Shown: positions 19,588 through 29,407, counted from the stretch's first letter. The stretch: DNA of 64,000 nucleotides from an uncultured bacterium (GCA_947073515.1 CAMTMC010000008.1:19459-83458), one strand, 5' to 3'. Translations and numbers: made by a program. The notes: generated by a model from the letters alone, not told the origin.

Positions 19588-19615
19588 TTGACAGCCCTCC
19601 CTTTTTCTCTATAAT
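19588..19615 (+). promoter_or_regulatory. Promoter that would give a leaderless TRIC-type mRNA
   Basis: TTGACA and TATAAT are separated by 16 bases. The start codon of the next gene lies 7 bases after the -10 box, at the expected transcription start. Confidence 0.65.
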
Positions 19616-19621
19616 AATGGC

Positions 19622-20251
19622 ATGGATACGTTTATTTTTATTGTGAATCTGATCGGCACAGTAGCTTTTGCCGCCTCCGGCGCCATGATCGGCCTGAAAA
19701 AGAACATGGACCTGTTCGGCGTGTGCATGTTGGGGCTGACCACAGCCGTAGGGGGAGGCGTGATCCGGGATCTGATCTTGGGGCTGACGCCTCCGGCGGC
19801 CTTTCAAAATCCCACCGCCGCCCTGGTGGCTCTGGCCACCTCCGGGGTGTTTTTCCTGCGGCGGGTGCGCCATGTCCTCACGCAGGACCAGCGCCGGTAT
19901 GACGAGCTGCTGTTCTGGATGGACGCCTGGGGCCTGGGGGCCTTCACCGTCATGGGGGTCCAGCGGGCCCATGATCTGATCTGGAATACCAACCCGTTCC
20001 TGCTGGTATTCGTAGGCGTGCTCACCGGCGTGGGGGGCGGCATCCTCCGGGATCTGATGGCCCAGGAGGTACCCGATGTCTTTAAACGGAACATTTACGC
20101 CTGCGCCTCCCTGGCCGGGGCCCTGCTGTGCGCGGCGCTTCTGCCTGTCATCGACGACATGTCCGCCCTAATCTTTGGGCTGGCCCTGGTGGTGCTGATC
20201 CGGTTTCTGGCCCACCACTATGACTGGAACCTGCCCCGGGCGAAGTTTTAA
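19622..20251 (+). CDS. TRIC-type (UPF0126/YicG) membrane protein
   Basis: The 209-residue protein is the usual length for prokaryotic trimeric intracellular cation channel proteins. Two internally related three-helix units are visible, each with the glycine hinge motif: TTAVGGGVIRDLILG in the first and TGVGGGILRDLMAQEVP in the second. About seven membrane spans are expected, and a potassium or cation channel role follows from the family. No ribosome site precedes the ATG, which lies at the likely transcription start, so translation may be leaderless. Its TAA stop lies at the very start of a ~167-bp repeat element. Confidence 0.9.
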   Translation: MDTFIFIVNLIGTVAFAASGAMIGLKKNMDLFGVCMLGLTTAVGGGVIRDLILGLTPPAAFQNPTAALVALATSGVFFLRRVRHVLTQDQRRYDELLFWMDAWGLGAFTVMGVQRAHDLIWNTNPFLLVFVGVLTGVGGGILRDLMAQEVPDVFKRNIYACASLAGALLCAALLPVIDDMSALIFGLALVVLIRFLAHHYDWNLPRAKF

Positions 20252-20416
20252 GAACCGGTATTCATGAGGGAAAATGCCGGATGAGCGAGGAAGTTTGTCT
20301 GGCCCGCAAGGCGGGAAATCGCCGGAATCCTGGGTGGATTTCAAGATTTCCCAACGAGGCGGGGCGGCAAAATTCCCGCTTAGATGGCCGTTTGAGCTTG
20401 TGAATACAGGTTCTTA
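20249..20416. repeat. ~167-bp inverted-terminal repeat element, copy A
   Basis: The ends are inverted repeats (taagaaccggtattca at the left; the reverse complement of the right end reads taagaacctgtattca). The whole unit recurs in opposite orientation at 47672-47838 with near-identical length, and a diverged relative lies at 54271-54437. It has no coding capacity. The size, ends and dispersal are those of a miniature inverted-repeat transposable element. It begins at the TAA stop of the TRIC-type gene. Confidence 0.8.
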
Positions 20417-20505
20417 GGGTTCCACCCCTGCGTACCCGGAGAGGTATTGCGTCACACAGAGAAGCGGCGCCGGCCAAGCGGCCGGCGCCGCTCCTTTGTG
20501 CTGTT

Positions 20506-22072
<1,567 letters not shown>

Positions 22073-22084
22073 CCTGCCCGCCCC

Positions 22085-23809
22085 CTATTTCAGCAAAAAT
22101 TCGGTGATGTGGGAGCCGCCGGCCACCATGGGCCGGACCATCTCGTCCATATCCAGCACGCAGTCGATGACGCAGCCCCGGCCCGCCTCCAGCGCCTGGC
22201 GGAAGGCCTCCTCCATCTCCCCCATGGTGGCGGCCCGGAAGCCCTTGAGGCCGTAGGCCTCCGCCAGCTTCACAAAGTCGGGGCCCCGGTCCAGCGTGGT
22301 CTCAGAGAAACGCTTGTTATAGATCAGGTTCTGCCACTGGCGGACCATGCCCAGGGTGCCGTTGTTGAAGACCACCGTGATGATGGGCAGGCCGTAGTGC
22401 TCCACGGTGGCCAGCTCATGGCAGTTCATGCGGAAGCAGCCGTCCCCGGTGGTGTGGACCACCACCTTGTCCGGGTTGCCCGCCTTGGCCCCGATGGCCG
22501 CCCCCAGGCCGAAGCCCATGGTGCCGAAGCCGCCGGAGGTGAGGAGCTGGCCAGGATAGTCAAAGTGGAAGTGCTGGATGGACCACATCTGGTGCTGGCC
22601 CACGTCGGTGGCCACAATGGTGTCCTGGGGGGCCAGGCGGCGGATGGCCTCCAGCACCTGCTTGGGGGTGAGCTTCTCGCTCTCCCGGGGCACCGAGGGC
22701 GCCCGCAGGGGGAGGATCTGTTCCTTCCAGGCCTGATGGCTGTACTGGGGCAGGCGCTGGTTCAGCCGGGCCAGCACCCGCTTGGCCGAGCCGATGATGT
22801 GGTGGTCGGTGAGGACGTTTTTGTCAATTTCCGACCGGTCAATGTCAATCTGGACAATTTTCGCCTGGCTGGCGAAGGTGTCCGGCTGGAGGGCCACCCG
22901 GTCAGAGAACCGGCAGCCCACGGCGATGAGCAGGTCGCACTGGTCGCAGGCCACGTTGCTGGCCCGGGAGCCGTGCATCCCGATCATCCCGGTGGTGAGG
23001 GGGTGCCCGCCGGGGAAGCCTCCCCCGCCCATGACGGTGATGGCCACCGGGGCGTCCAGCCGCTCCGCCAGGGCCCGGAACTCCCTGTCCGCCCGCCCCC
23101 GGACCACCCCGCCGCCGCAGATCAGCAGGGGGCGCTCCGACTGGGCGATCATGTCCACCAGGGTGTCGATGTCCCCGGCGTCGGGCTCGGGGGCCTTCAA
23201 GTCGTGGCTGGTGGCCAGGGCCCGGACAGAGGAGCAGGCCCGGTTCTGGATCCAAGGGATGAACTCGTAGTCAATTTCCACATTGGGGGCGGTGACGTTT
23301 TTCAAAAAGTCGATGAGCACCGGCCCCGGCCGGCCGGTGGCCGCCACGGCGAAGGCCTGGCGCATCACGTCGGGGATGGTCTGGGGGTCCCGGACTAAGT
23401 AGGCCGCCTTGGTGATGGGCATGGCGATGCCGGTGATGTCCACCTCCTGGAAGGAGTCCTTGCCCAGCAGCGGCTCGGCGACGTTGCAGGTGATAAAGAC
23501 CACCGGGGAGGAGTCCATGTAGGCGGTGGCGATGCCGGTGGTCAGGTTGGTGGCCCCGGGGCCGCTGGTGGCGAAGCACACCCCCACCCTGCCGGTGGAA
23601 CGGGCGTAGCCGTCGGCGGCGTGGGAGGCTCCCTGCTCGTGGGCGGTCAATACGTGGCGTATTTTATCCTTATAGTTGTACAGTTCATCATAGAGATTCA
23701 GGATGGTCCCGCCGGGATAGCCGAAGACGGTGTCCACCTCCTGCTCCAGCAAGCACTCCATGATGGCTTGGGTGGCTCTGATTTTCAAGCTCTCAGCCTC
23801 CTTGTTCAT
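22085..23809 (-). CDS. ilvB: Acetolactate synthase large (catalytic) subunit, second copy
   Basis: The protein has 574 residues from the ATG at 23809 (MNKEAESLKIRATQAIMECLL); the track start 51 codons earlier runs through a repeat element. It is a thiamine diphosphate enzyme that joins two pyruvates, or pyruvate and 2-ketobutyrate. GYPGG precedes the catalytic Glu (AHEQGASHAADGYAR), and the GDG...N thiamine site is TTGDGCFRMNCHE...FNNGTLG. It is a different isozyme from the first large subunit of this operon, with only moderate similarity. The upstream ribosome site (GAAAGAG) is weak and follows a hairpin-rich repeat. Confidence 0.95.
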   Translation of the reverse strand: MNKEAESLKIRATQAIMECLLEQEVDTVFGYPGGTILNLYDELYNYKDKIRHVLTAHEQGASHAADGYARSTGRVGVCFATSGPGATNLTTGIATAYMDSSPVVFITCNVAEPLLGKDSFQEVDITGIAMPITKAAYLVRDPQTIPDVMRQAFAVAATGRPGPVLIDFLKNVTAPNVEIDYEFIPWIQNRACSSVRALATSHDLKAPEPDAGDIDTLVDMIAQSERPLLICGGGVVRGRADREFRALAERLDAPVAITVMGGGGFPGGHPLTTGMIGMHGSRASNVACDQCDLLIAVGCRFSDRVALQPDTFASQAKIVQIDIDRSEIDKNVLTDHHIIGSAKRVLARLNQRLPQYSHQAWKEQILPLRAPSVPRESEKLTPKQVLEAIRRLAPQDTIVATDVGQHQMWSIQHFHFDYPGQLLTSGGFGTMGFGLGAAIGAKAGNPDKVVVHTTGDGCFRMNCHELATVEHYGLPIITVVFNNGTLGMVRQWQNLIYNKRFSETTLDRGPDFVKLAEAYGLKGFRAATMGEMEEAFRQALEAGRGCVIDCVLDMDEMVRPMVAGGSHITEFLLK

Positions 23810-23830
23810 CTCTTTCGTCCCCCCCGCAGG

Positions 23831-24010
23831 GACAAGCCTCCTTTTAAAAGGAGGTATCCCCGAAGGGGACGGAGGATTGTATTTCGCCGCAGGCGAACTG
23901 TGCGGAGCAAACGAGGTTTGCGGAAATTTTGTTTCCTCCGTATGCGCGCTTGGCCAGCGCAATCCCCAGTCAGCCTTGCGGCTGACAGCCCCTTTCCAAA
24001 GGGGCCTTTT
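23831..24010. repeat. Hairpin-rich repeat element between the two acetolactate synthase modules
   Basis: About 180 bases contain a series of short palindromes: cctccttttaaaaggagg (perfect, 18 bases) at the left, then atccccgaagggga, ttcgccgcaggcgaa, gcgcttggccagcgc, gtcagccttgcggctgac, and gcccctttccaaaggggc at the right end. It codes for nothing and looks like a dispersed, RNA-structured repeat. Located inside the ilv transcript, it may affect read-through or stability of the downstream half. Confidence 0.65.
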
Positions 24011-24036
24011 TGGCGCAAACCTGAAAAGCTTCTCCT

Positions 24037-24189
24037 TTATTTCCTGCTACCAATCCAATAGCAACCCGTGCCAATTATTGTCCCCAAAAATCTTACCTCT
24101 TGGCTTGTCACCGCAAACATAAGCGACATAAAGTAAATTATCGCAAATACAGCGACGGAAATAAGCGCTCTTTTAACGGTTTCATTCAT
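24037..24189 (-). CDS. Small membrane protein (50 aa) in the ilv operon, too short for the ORF track
   Basis: Reading the minus strand gives a 50-residue ORF starting MNETVKRALISVAVFAIIYF and ending CYWIGSRK. The start lies 12 bases after the stop of ilvN and has GAGGAGAG at good spacing. The peptide has a positively charged start, a long hydrophobic stretch at about residues 9-28 and a second apolar stretch at about 34-48, consistent with one or two membrane spans. Codons are richer in A and T than in the flanking ilv genes. I do not recognise a family. A role linked to acetolactate synthase or to amino acid transport is only inference. Confidence 0.72.
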   Translation of the reverse strand: MNETVKRALISVAVFAIIYFMSLMFAVTSQEVRFLGTIIGTGCYWIGSRK

Positions 24190-24201
24190 TTTAGTCTCTC
24201 C

Positions 24202-24687
24202 TCAAATCTTCCCCCCGCCCTTTTGCAGGGCGATCATGCCGGTGCGGGCCACCTCCAGGATGGAGAAGGGGCGGAGCATGGCCTCAAAGGTGTCGATCCG
24301 GTCGGGGGTATCGGACAGCTCCAGGGTCATGGAGGTGGGGGAGATATCCGTCACCTTGGCTCCCATGATATCGCAGATGGTCATAATGTCCTGCCGGGTC
24401 TTGTTGGTGGCGTTGACCTTCAGCAGCACCAGTTCCCGACCGATCATCTTGTCCTCGGGGATGGTGCGGACCTTAATCACCTCAATGAGCTTGTTCAGCT
24501 GTTTTTCCACCTGCTCCACCACGCTGTTGCCGCTGTCCACGATAATGGTAATCCGGGAGATGGCGGGGTCGTCGGTGACCCCCACGGCCAGGGAGTCGAT
24601 GTTGAAGGCCCGGCGGGAGAACAGCCCGGTGATGCGGTTGAGCACGCCGGCCTGGTTCTCCACCAGGACGGAAATGGTCTGTTTCAT
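24202..24687 (-). CDS. ilvN: Acetolactate synthase small (regulatory) subunit, first copy
   Basis: The 161-residue protein is the common IlvH/IlvN length. It has the N-terminal ACT domain (ISVLVENQAGVLNRITGLFSRRAFNIDSL) and the conserved RELVLLKVNA and SILEVARTGMIAL segments of the C-terminal half. It sits 12 bases after the first large-subunit gene and 12 bases before the 50-residue membrane protein gene. The inhibitor-binding site in the ACT domain appears intact. Confidence 0.96.
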   Translation of the reverse strand: MKQTISVLVENQAGVLNRITGLFSRRAFNIDSLAVGVTDDPAISRITIIVDSGNSVVEQVEKQLNKLIEVIKVRTIPEDKMIGRELVLLKVNATNKTRQDIMTICDIMGAKVTDISPTSMTLELSDTPDRIDTFEAMLRPFSILEVARTGMIALQKGGGKI

Positions 24688-24699
24688 CTTCTCCCTCCT

Positions 24700-26328
24700 T
24701 TAGTCCGTCGTTGAGACATCGGGGTGAACGTCGCAGATCATGAGACAGGGGCCCGGCTCCTCCAAAAATCGGCTGATCGCCCCGTCCAGCTGGTCCTCAT
24801 CATTCACCGTCAGGCTGGGGATGCCGTAGGCCCCGGCGATCTTCCCAAAATCCGGGGAGCCGTCCAGGGCCACCCCGAAGGGGCCGTGGTAGGGGGCCCG
24901 GCTCTGGATCTGGTGGACCAGCCCCAGGGTGTTGTTCCGGAACAGGAGGATTTTCAGATCCATCCCGGCACAGGCCACGGCGGCCAGCTCGTTCATAGCC
25001 ATTTGGAAGGAGCCGTCGCCGCACACCACCAGGGTCTGGCGCTCCGGCTGGGCGGCCTTCACGCCGATGGCGGCGGGGAGGGCGTAGCCCATGGTGCCCA
25101 GGCCGCCGCTGGTAAGCAGCCGCCCGTGCTTCTGGGGCAGGTACTTGCAGGTGAAGATCTGGTTTTGGCCCACGTCCACGCAGACCACGGCGTTATCCTC
25201 CAGCTTACCGCCCAGCTTCCGCATGACGGTACCGGGGAATACATAGCCCTCCCGCCGGGGGAACTGGCGGCTCAGCTCCGCCGCCCGGTAGTCCCGCAGC
25301 TTCTCCCGCCAGGCGGCGGAGTCGGTGACCGGCACCCCGCCCTCCAGCAGCTGGCGGAGGATCACCTTCACATTCCCCACCAGGGGGACGGCGGCCTGCA
25401 TATTTTTGCCGATCTCCGCCGGGTCCACGTCGATGTGGATGGTGGCCATCCGCCGCTGGATCTCGTCCGGAGCGGTGATGGCCCGGTCCGCCGCCCGGGT
25501 GCCCACCATAATCAGCAGGTCGGACTTGGCCAGGGCCTGGTTGGCGCAGTGGTTGCCGTGGGCCCCCACCATCCCCATGTTCAGGGGGTGATTGGTGGGC
25601 ATCAGGCCGATGCCCATCATGGTCTTTACCACCGGGATCCGGGCGGTCTCCGCCAGCTCCACCAGCTCCTCCCGGGCGCCGGCCAGCCAGACGCCGCCCC
25701 CGGCACAGATCAGGGGCTGCCTGGCCTTGGCGATGGCCTCCGCCACCCGCTTGATCTGTAAATCGTTGCCCCGGACGCTGGGCTTATAGCCCCGGATGTT
25801 GACCTCCTCGGGCCAGTGGAACTCCTCCAACCGCCCCTCCTGGATGTCAATGGGGATGTCGATGAGCACCGGGCCGGGCCGGCCGGTGGAGGCTATATGG
25901 AAGGCCTCCCGCACCACCCGTGGGATCTGGCTGGCGTCCTTCACCAGGTAGCTGTGTTTGGAGAAGGGGGCCACAGCGCCGGTGATGTCCACCTCCTGGA
26001 AGATATCCCGGCCCAGCAGGTAGCTGGGCACCTGGCCGGTGATGGCCACCATAGGGATGGAGTCCAGGTAAGCGGTGGCGATCCCGGTGATCAGGTTGGT
26101 GGCCCCCGGGCCGGAGGTGACCATGCACACCCCCGTCTTGCCGCTCACCCGGGCGTAGCCCGAGGCCATGTGGCCGGCGTTCTGCTCCGTGCGGACCAGG
26201 GTGTAAGCGATTTCCGGGACCTCCCGCAGGGCATCCACCGCCGGGCAGATGGTGGCCCCGGCGTAGCCAAAGATCCGCTCCACCCCCTCCCGGCGCAAGC
26301 TCTCAATCAGCGCCTGTGCTCCATTCAC
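24700..26328 (-). CDS. ilvB: Acetolactate synthase large (catalytic) subunit, first copy
   Basis: This is the first gene of the T-box-controlled ilv operon, 542 residues. The N-terminal thiamine domain has the catalytic Glu in RTEQNAGHMASGYAR and the SGPGATNLITGIATAYLDS block; the C-terminal domain has CGDGSFQMAMNELAAV...FRNNTLG. GYAGATICP replaces the usual GYPGG near the start, a small deviation. With its adjacent small subunit it forms a complete enzyme; a second complete pair follows in the same operon. Confidence 0.95.
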   Translation of the reverse strand: MNGAQALIESLRREGVERIFGYAGATICPAVDALREVPEIAYTLVRTEQNAGHMASGYARVSGKTGVCMVTSGPGATNLITGIATAYLDSIPMVAITGQVPSYLLGRDIFQEVDITGAVAPFSKHSYLVKDASQIPRVVREAFHIASTGRPGPVLIDIPIDIQEGRLEEFHWPEEVNIRGYKPSVRGNDLQIKRVAEAIAKARQPLICAGGGVWLAGAREELVELAETARIPVVKTMMGIGLMPTNHPLNMGMVGAHGNHCANQALAKSDLLIMVGTRAADRAITAPDEIQRRMATIHIDVDPAEIGKNMQAAVPLVGNVKVILRQLLEGGVPVTDSAAWREKLRDYRAAELSRQFPRREGYVFPGTVMRKLGGKLEDNAVVCVDVGQNQIFTCKYLPQKHGRLLTSGGLGTMGYALPAAIGVKAAQPERQTLVVCGDGSFQMAMNELAAVACAGMDLKILLFRNNTLGLVHQIQSRAPYHGPFGVALDGSPDFGKIAGAYGIPSLTVNDEDQLDGAISRFLEEPGPCLMICDVHPDVSTTD

Positions 26329-26360
26329 GGAACATCACCTCCAAAAAATCTGGGACAAAC

Positions 26361-26634
26361 AAAAAAGGCCCCGTCCTATCCTTCCGATAGGACGAAGCCC
26401 ATTCGCTCCGTGGTACCACCTAACTTCGCGGCCCGTGCCGGGCCGCGCGCTCATTGCCCCGATAACGGAGGGGAACCGTTCCCGCCTACTGGGGCGCCTG
26501 CCGCCGGTTCAGTGGGACCGCTCACGGGTGAGGTTCGGGGGAGGTCCTTCACGGGAGCTTACACCAGCCGCTCCCTCTCTGCGCATCCAGACATGCCTAC
26601 TATCCCGCTCATCGCTTTTTGGATGATTGTCCAC
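26361..26634 (-). promoter_or_regulatory. T-box leader (probably leucine-responsive) of the ilv operon
   Basis: On the minus strand the antiterminator bulge AGGTGGTACCACGG (26409-26422) precedes a terminator, GTCCTATC-loop-GATAGGAC followed by a run of T (26361-26400). Upstream is a stem I with the AGAGAGGGAGCGGCTGG...AAGCTCCC terminal part. The specifier candidate in GAACCTCACC is CTC followed by A, a leucine codon. Uncharged tRNA-Leu would favour antitermination and expression of the ilv genes. The T-box call is firm; the specifier reading is moderately sure. Confidence 0.9.
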
Positions 26635-26635
26635 T

Positions 26636-26664
26636 ATCTTACTCTACTCCGCTGAATTTGTCAA
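26636..26664 (-). promoter_or_regulatory. Promoter of the ilv operon
   Basis: The minus strand has a perfect TTGACA, a 17-base spacer and TAAGAT directly upstream of the T-box leader. Confidence 0.75.
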
Positions 26665-26783
26665 TTCCTTTTTTTCTTTTTTTCAAGGGTTTTTCTGGGG
26701 GAAATATGTGCCGTCCCCCTCTTGCTCTTACCGGCCCCATCCGCTATAATGGGACTACCATATTCATCAAGGAGGAGTTTCCC

Positions 26784-27560
26784 ATGGCTTTTGTGGAACT
26801 GGAAAAGAAGGGCGCCGTGGGCGTCATCACCATGAACCGCCCCGAGGCCCTCAACGCCCTGAACGAGGAGGTGCTCCGGGACCTGGACGCCGTCCTGGAC
26901 CAGGTGGAACGGGACGATGATATCCTGGTGTCCATCGTCACCGGCGCTGGCCGGTCCTTTGTGGCGGGGGCTGACATCGGCCAGATGTCCACCCTCACCG
27001 CGGTGGAGGCCAAGGCCTTCGGCGCTTACGGCAACAAAGTCTTCCTGAAGCTGGAGAACCTGACCAAGCCCACCATCGCCGCGGTCAACGGCTTTGCCCT
27101 GGGGGGCGGCTGCGAGCTGTCCATGGCCTGTGACATCCGTCTGGCCAGCGAGAAGGCCAAGTTCGGCCAACCCGAGGTGGGGCTGGGCATCACCCCCGGC
27201 TTCGGCGGCACCCAGCGCCTGGCCCGCATTGCGGGCCTGTCCAACGCCATGGAGCTGATCCTCACCGCCAAGACCATCGGGGCGGCGGAGGCCAAGGAGC
27301 TGGGGCTGGTCAGCCACGTGTACCCCCCCGAGGAGCTGATGGACAAAGCCCTGGAGCTGGCGGGCGCCATCGCCGCCAACGCCCAGGTGGCCGTCCGCCA
27401 GTCCAAGGCGGCCATCCGCCGGGGGACGCAGACCGACATGGCCACCGGCGCCGCTTTCGAGGCCGAGGCCTTCGGCCTGTGCTTCTCCACCGAGGACCAG
27501 AAGGACGCCATGGCCGCCTTTGTCAAGAAAGAGAAGGTCACTTCCTTCAAAAACCGCTGA
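26784..27560 (+). CDS. Enoyl-CoA hydratase/isomerase family protein (crotonase)
   Basis: The protein has 258 residues from the ATG at 26784 ([35 protein letters not shown] upstream); the track start 55 codons earlier is inside the T-box region on the other strand. The oxyanion-hole segments are [11 protein letters not shown] and [16 protein letters not shown]; the two catalytic Glu positions of enoyl-CoA hydratase are occupied ([11 protein letters not shown] and [19 protein letters not shown]). It is close to 3-hydroxybutyryl-CoA dehydratase (Crt) of butyrate producers, but no bcd, hbd or thl genes are nearby, so the pathway is open. A hairpin terminator follows. Confidence 0.88.
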   Translation: MAFVELEKKGAVGVITMNRPEALNALNEEVLRDLDAVLDQVERDDDILVSIVTGAGRSFVAGADIGQMSTLTAVEAKAFGAYGNKVFLKLENLTKPTIAAVNGFALGGGCELSMACDIRLASEKAKFGQPEVGLGITPGFGGTQRLARIAGLSNAMELILTAKTIGAAEAKELGLVSHVYPPEELMDKALELAGAIAANAQVAVRQSKAAIRRGTQTDMATGAAFEAEAFGLCFSTEDQKDAMAAFVKKEKVTSFKNR

Positions 27561-27567
27561 TCCATCA

Positions 27568-27602
27568 AACGGCGCCCGCTCCCCCTTCCGGGCGGGCGCC
27601 GC
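27568..27602 (+). terminator. Hairpin after the crotonase gene
   Basis: cggcgcccgc...gcgggcgccg forms a strong GC stem just past the crotonase stop; there is no long T run, so termination may be partial and read-through into the macro-domain gene is possible. Confidence 0.5.
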
Positions 27603-27639
27603 TGTGTCAGGAGAACCATCTATAACAGGGGGACGCCAC

Positions 27640-28149
27640 ATGAAACCCATTACTGTTGACCTGGGGGACATCACCAGGTTGGACGTGGACTGTATTGTCA
27701 ACGCCGCCAACAAGAGCCTGCTGGGGGGCGGGGGCGTGGATGGGGCCATCCACCGGGCCGCCGGCCCGGAGCTGCTGGCAGAGTGCCGGACCCTCCACGG
27801 CTGTGAAACCGGGGAGGCCAAACTCACCAAAGGCTACCGTTTGAAGGCCAGGTACGTCATCCACACCGTGGGGCCGGTCTACGCCGGGACGCCCCGGGAC
27901 GGGGAACTGCTGGCCAGCTGCTACCGAAACAGCCTGGATTTAGCCCGAACGTATGACATCCACACCATCGCCTTCCCGGCCATCTCCACCGGGGTGTACG
28001 GCTACCCGCTGGAGGAGGCCGTCCCCATCGCCGTGGAAACGGTAACCTCCTGGCTGGAGGAAAACCGGGACTACCCCCTCGCCGTGACCATGTCCTGCTT
28101 CAACGAGCGGATTTACCGGCTGTATCAGGAGGCCATCCCGGGGCTTTGA
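27640..28149 (+). CDS. Macro-domain ADP-ribose hydrolase (YmdB-like)
   Basis: The 169-residue single-domain protein starts at the ATG at 27640 ([19 protein letters not shown] upstream); the track ORF includes crotonase sequence. Macro-domain marks are the [22 protein letters not shown] loop, with the Asn and the VDGAIH Asp used in deacetylation of O-acetyl-ADP-ribose and removal of ADP-ribose from proteins, and the [12 protein letters not shown] loop that holds the distal ribose. It is cytoplasmic. It follows the crotonase gene by 80 bases and may share its transcript. Confidence 0.93.
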   Translation: MKPITVDLGDITRLDVDCIVNAANKSLLGGGGVDGAIHRAAGPELLAECRTLHGCETGEAKLTKGYRLKARYVIHTVGPVYAGTPRDGELLASCYRNSLDLARTYDIHTIAFPAISTGVYGYPLEEAVPIAVETVTSWLEENRDYPLAVTMSCFNERIYRLYQEAIPGL

Positions 28150-28165
28150 CCGTACGGGAACAGAA

Positions 28166-28202
28166 AAGAACCTGGGCGATCCATAGAATCACCCAGGTTC
28201 TT
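28166..28202. terminator. Bidirectional terminator between the macro-domain gene and rplL
   Basis: aagaacctgggcgat and aatcacccaggttctt form a long stem with one G-T type mismatch. It has TTCTTG on the plus side and TTCTTTTCTG on the minus side, so it can serve both converging genes. Confidence 0.75.
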
Positions 28203-28240
28203 CTTGTAATCAGAATCCTGAGAACCGGACAGAGGCTGAA

Positions 28241-28618
28241 TTACTTCAGCTCCACCTTGGCGCCGGCTTCCTCCAGCTTCTTCTTCAGCTCCTCGGCCTC
28301 GTCCTTGGACACGCCCTCCTTCAGAGCCTTGGGGGCGCCCTCGACCACAGCCTTGGCCTCAGCCAGGCCCAGGCCGGTGATCTCACGGACGGCCTTGATG
28401 ACCTTGATCTTGGCGGCGGCGTCGAAGCTGGCCAGGACCACGTCAAACTCGGTCTTCTCCTCAGCGGCGGGGGCGGCGGCGCCACCGGCGGCGGGAGCGG
28501 CCATGGCGGCGGCGGAAACGCCGAACTCCTCCTCCAGAGCCTTCACCAGCTCGGACAGCTCCAGAACGGTCAGGGCCTTAACTTCCTCGATCAGAGCAGT
28601 AATCTTCTCACTAGCCAT
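28241..28618 (-). CDS. rplL: 50S ribosomal protein L7/L12
   Basis: The 125-residue protein shows the N-terminal dimerisation helix ([31 protein letters not shown]), an Ala-rich hinge, and the conserved C-terminal domain (KTEFDVVL...[56 protein letters not shown]). It forms the ribosome stalk that recruits translation GTPases. It follows rplJ by 69 bases in the standard order. Confidence 0.98.
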   Translation of the reverse strand: MASEKITALIEEVKALTVLELSELVKALEEEFGVSAAAMAAPAAGGAAAPAAEEKTEFDVVLASFDAAAKIKVIKAVREITGLGLAEAKAVVEGAPKALKEGVSKDEAEELKKKLEEAGAKVELK

Positions 28619-28687
28619 GATAATTTACCTCCTAATAGTGTAATTTCAAATGTTATGTTTCTCCCCTAGGGGAGCGGATGGGGCCGC

Positions 28688-29257
28688 TTACTCAGCGGCG
28701 GGGGCCTCCTCAACGGGAGCGGCCTCGGCGGCGGGAGCCTCCTCAGCCTTGGGGGCGGGCTCGCCGCCCTTCTCAGCGATGGCCTTGATGACGATGGCCA
28801 GGCTGGTAATGGGCGCCAGCATCATGCCCAGGGCCTGGGCCTGGAGCACGTCCTTGGCGGGCAGCTCGGCCAGGGCCATAATCTCCTCCAGGGAGATCAC
28901 CTTGCCGTCCATAAAGCCGCCCTTGATGTTGAAGCGGTCGCCCAGCTGCTTGGCGAACTTGTTCACCACCCGCATGGGGGCGATGGGGTCGCCGGCGCTG
29001 GTGGCCAGAGAAGTAGTGCCGTTGAGCACGTCGTTCAGATCATCCAGACCCACGTTCTTCATGGCGAACCGGGTCAGGGTGTTCTTGACAACGGCGTACT
29101 GCACCTCGCTCTGACGCAGCTCGGTACGCAGAGCGGTGTCCTCAGCCACGGTGATGCCCTTGTAGTCCACCAGCACGCCGCTGGCGGCGCCCTTCAGCTG
29201 CTCAGTCAGAGCTGCGACCACGGCCTGCTTCTCAGAAAGGACCTTTGCGTTAGGCAT
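28688..29257 (-). CDS. rplJ: 50S ribosomal protein L10
   Basis: The 189-residue protein has the L10 N-terminal rRNA-binding domain (VLSEKQAVVAALTEQLKGAASGVLVDYKGITVAEDTALR) and the C-terminal helix that docks L7/L12 dimers. A tail rich in Ala, Glu and Pro (about 20 residues) makes it longer than the usual 165-175. CTGGAGGTG precedes the ATG. Its leader carries the L10-binding structure listed separately, so it is autogenously regulated. Confidence 0.97.
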   Translation of the reverse strand: MPNAKVLSEKQAVVAALTEQLKGAASGVLVDYKGITVAEDTALRTELRQSEVQYAVVKNTLTRFAMKNVGLDDLNDVLNGTTSLATSAGDPIAPMRVVNKFAKQLGDRFNIKGGFMDGKVISLEEIMALAELPAKDVLQAQALGMMLAPITSLAIVIKAIAEKGGEPAPKAEEAPAAEAAPVEEAPAAE

Positions 29258-29290
29258 TTTGGTTTCACCTCCAGAAATTGTCTGCGCGAA

Positions 29291-29398
29291 ACAAAAAACC
29301 TCCTGTCAAAAAGACAGGAGGACAGTACAGTCAAAGTAACTTCCTTTGATTGCACTCTCGGCAGGGATTACACCCGAAGGCACCTGCTGTCTTTGAAC
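29291..29398 (-). ncRNA. L10 leader with attenuator hairpin
   Basis: On the minus strand the leader has TTCAAAGACAGCAGGTGCC...GTAATCCCTGCCGAGAG, the conserved core of the ribosomal L10 leader, followed by a strong hairpin CCTCCTGTC-TTTTT-GACAGGAGG and TTTTTTG. The protein complex L10-(L12) binds such leaders and the hairpin can act as an attenuator before rplJ. Confidence 0.9.
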
Positions 29399-29407
29399 GC
29401 ATGCGGT

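Noticed and set aside
26661-27830. 389-aa minus-strand ORF opposite crotonase and the macro-domain gene
   Set aside because: Shadow ORF; it spans a terminator and two genuine genes and has no coherent domain.
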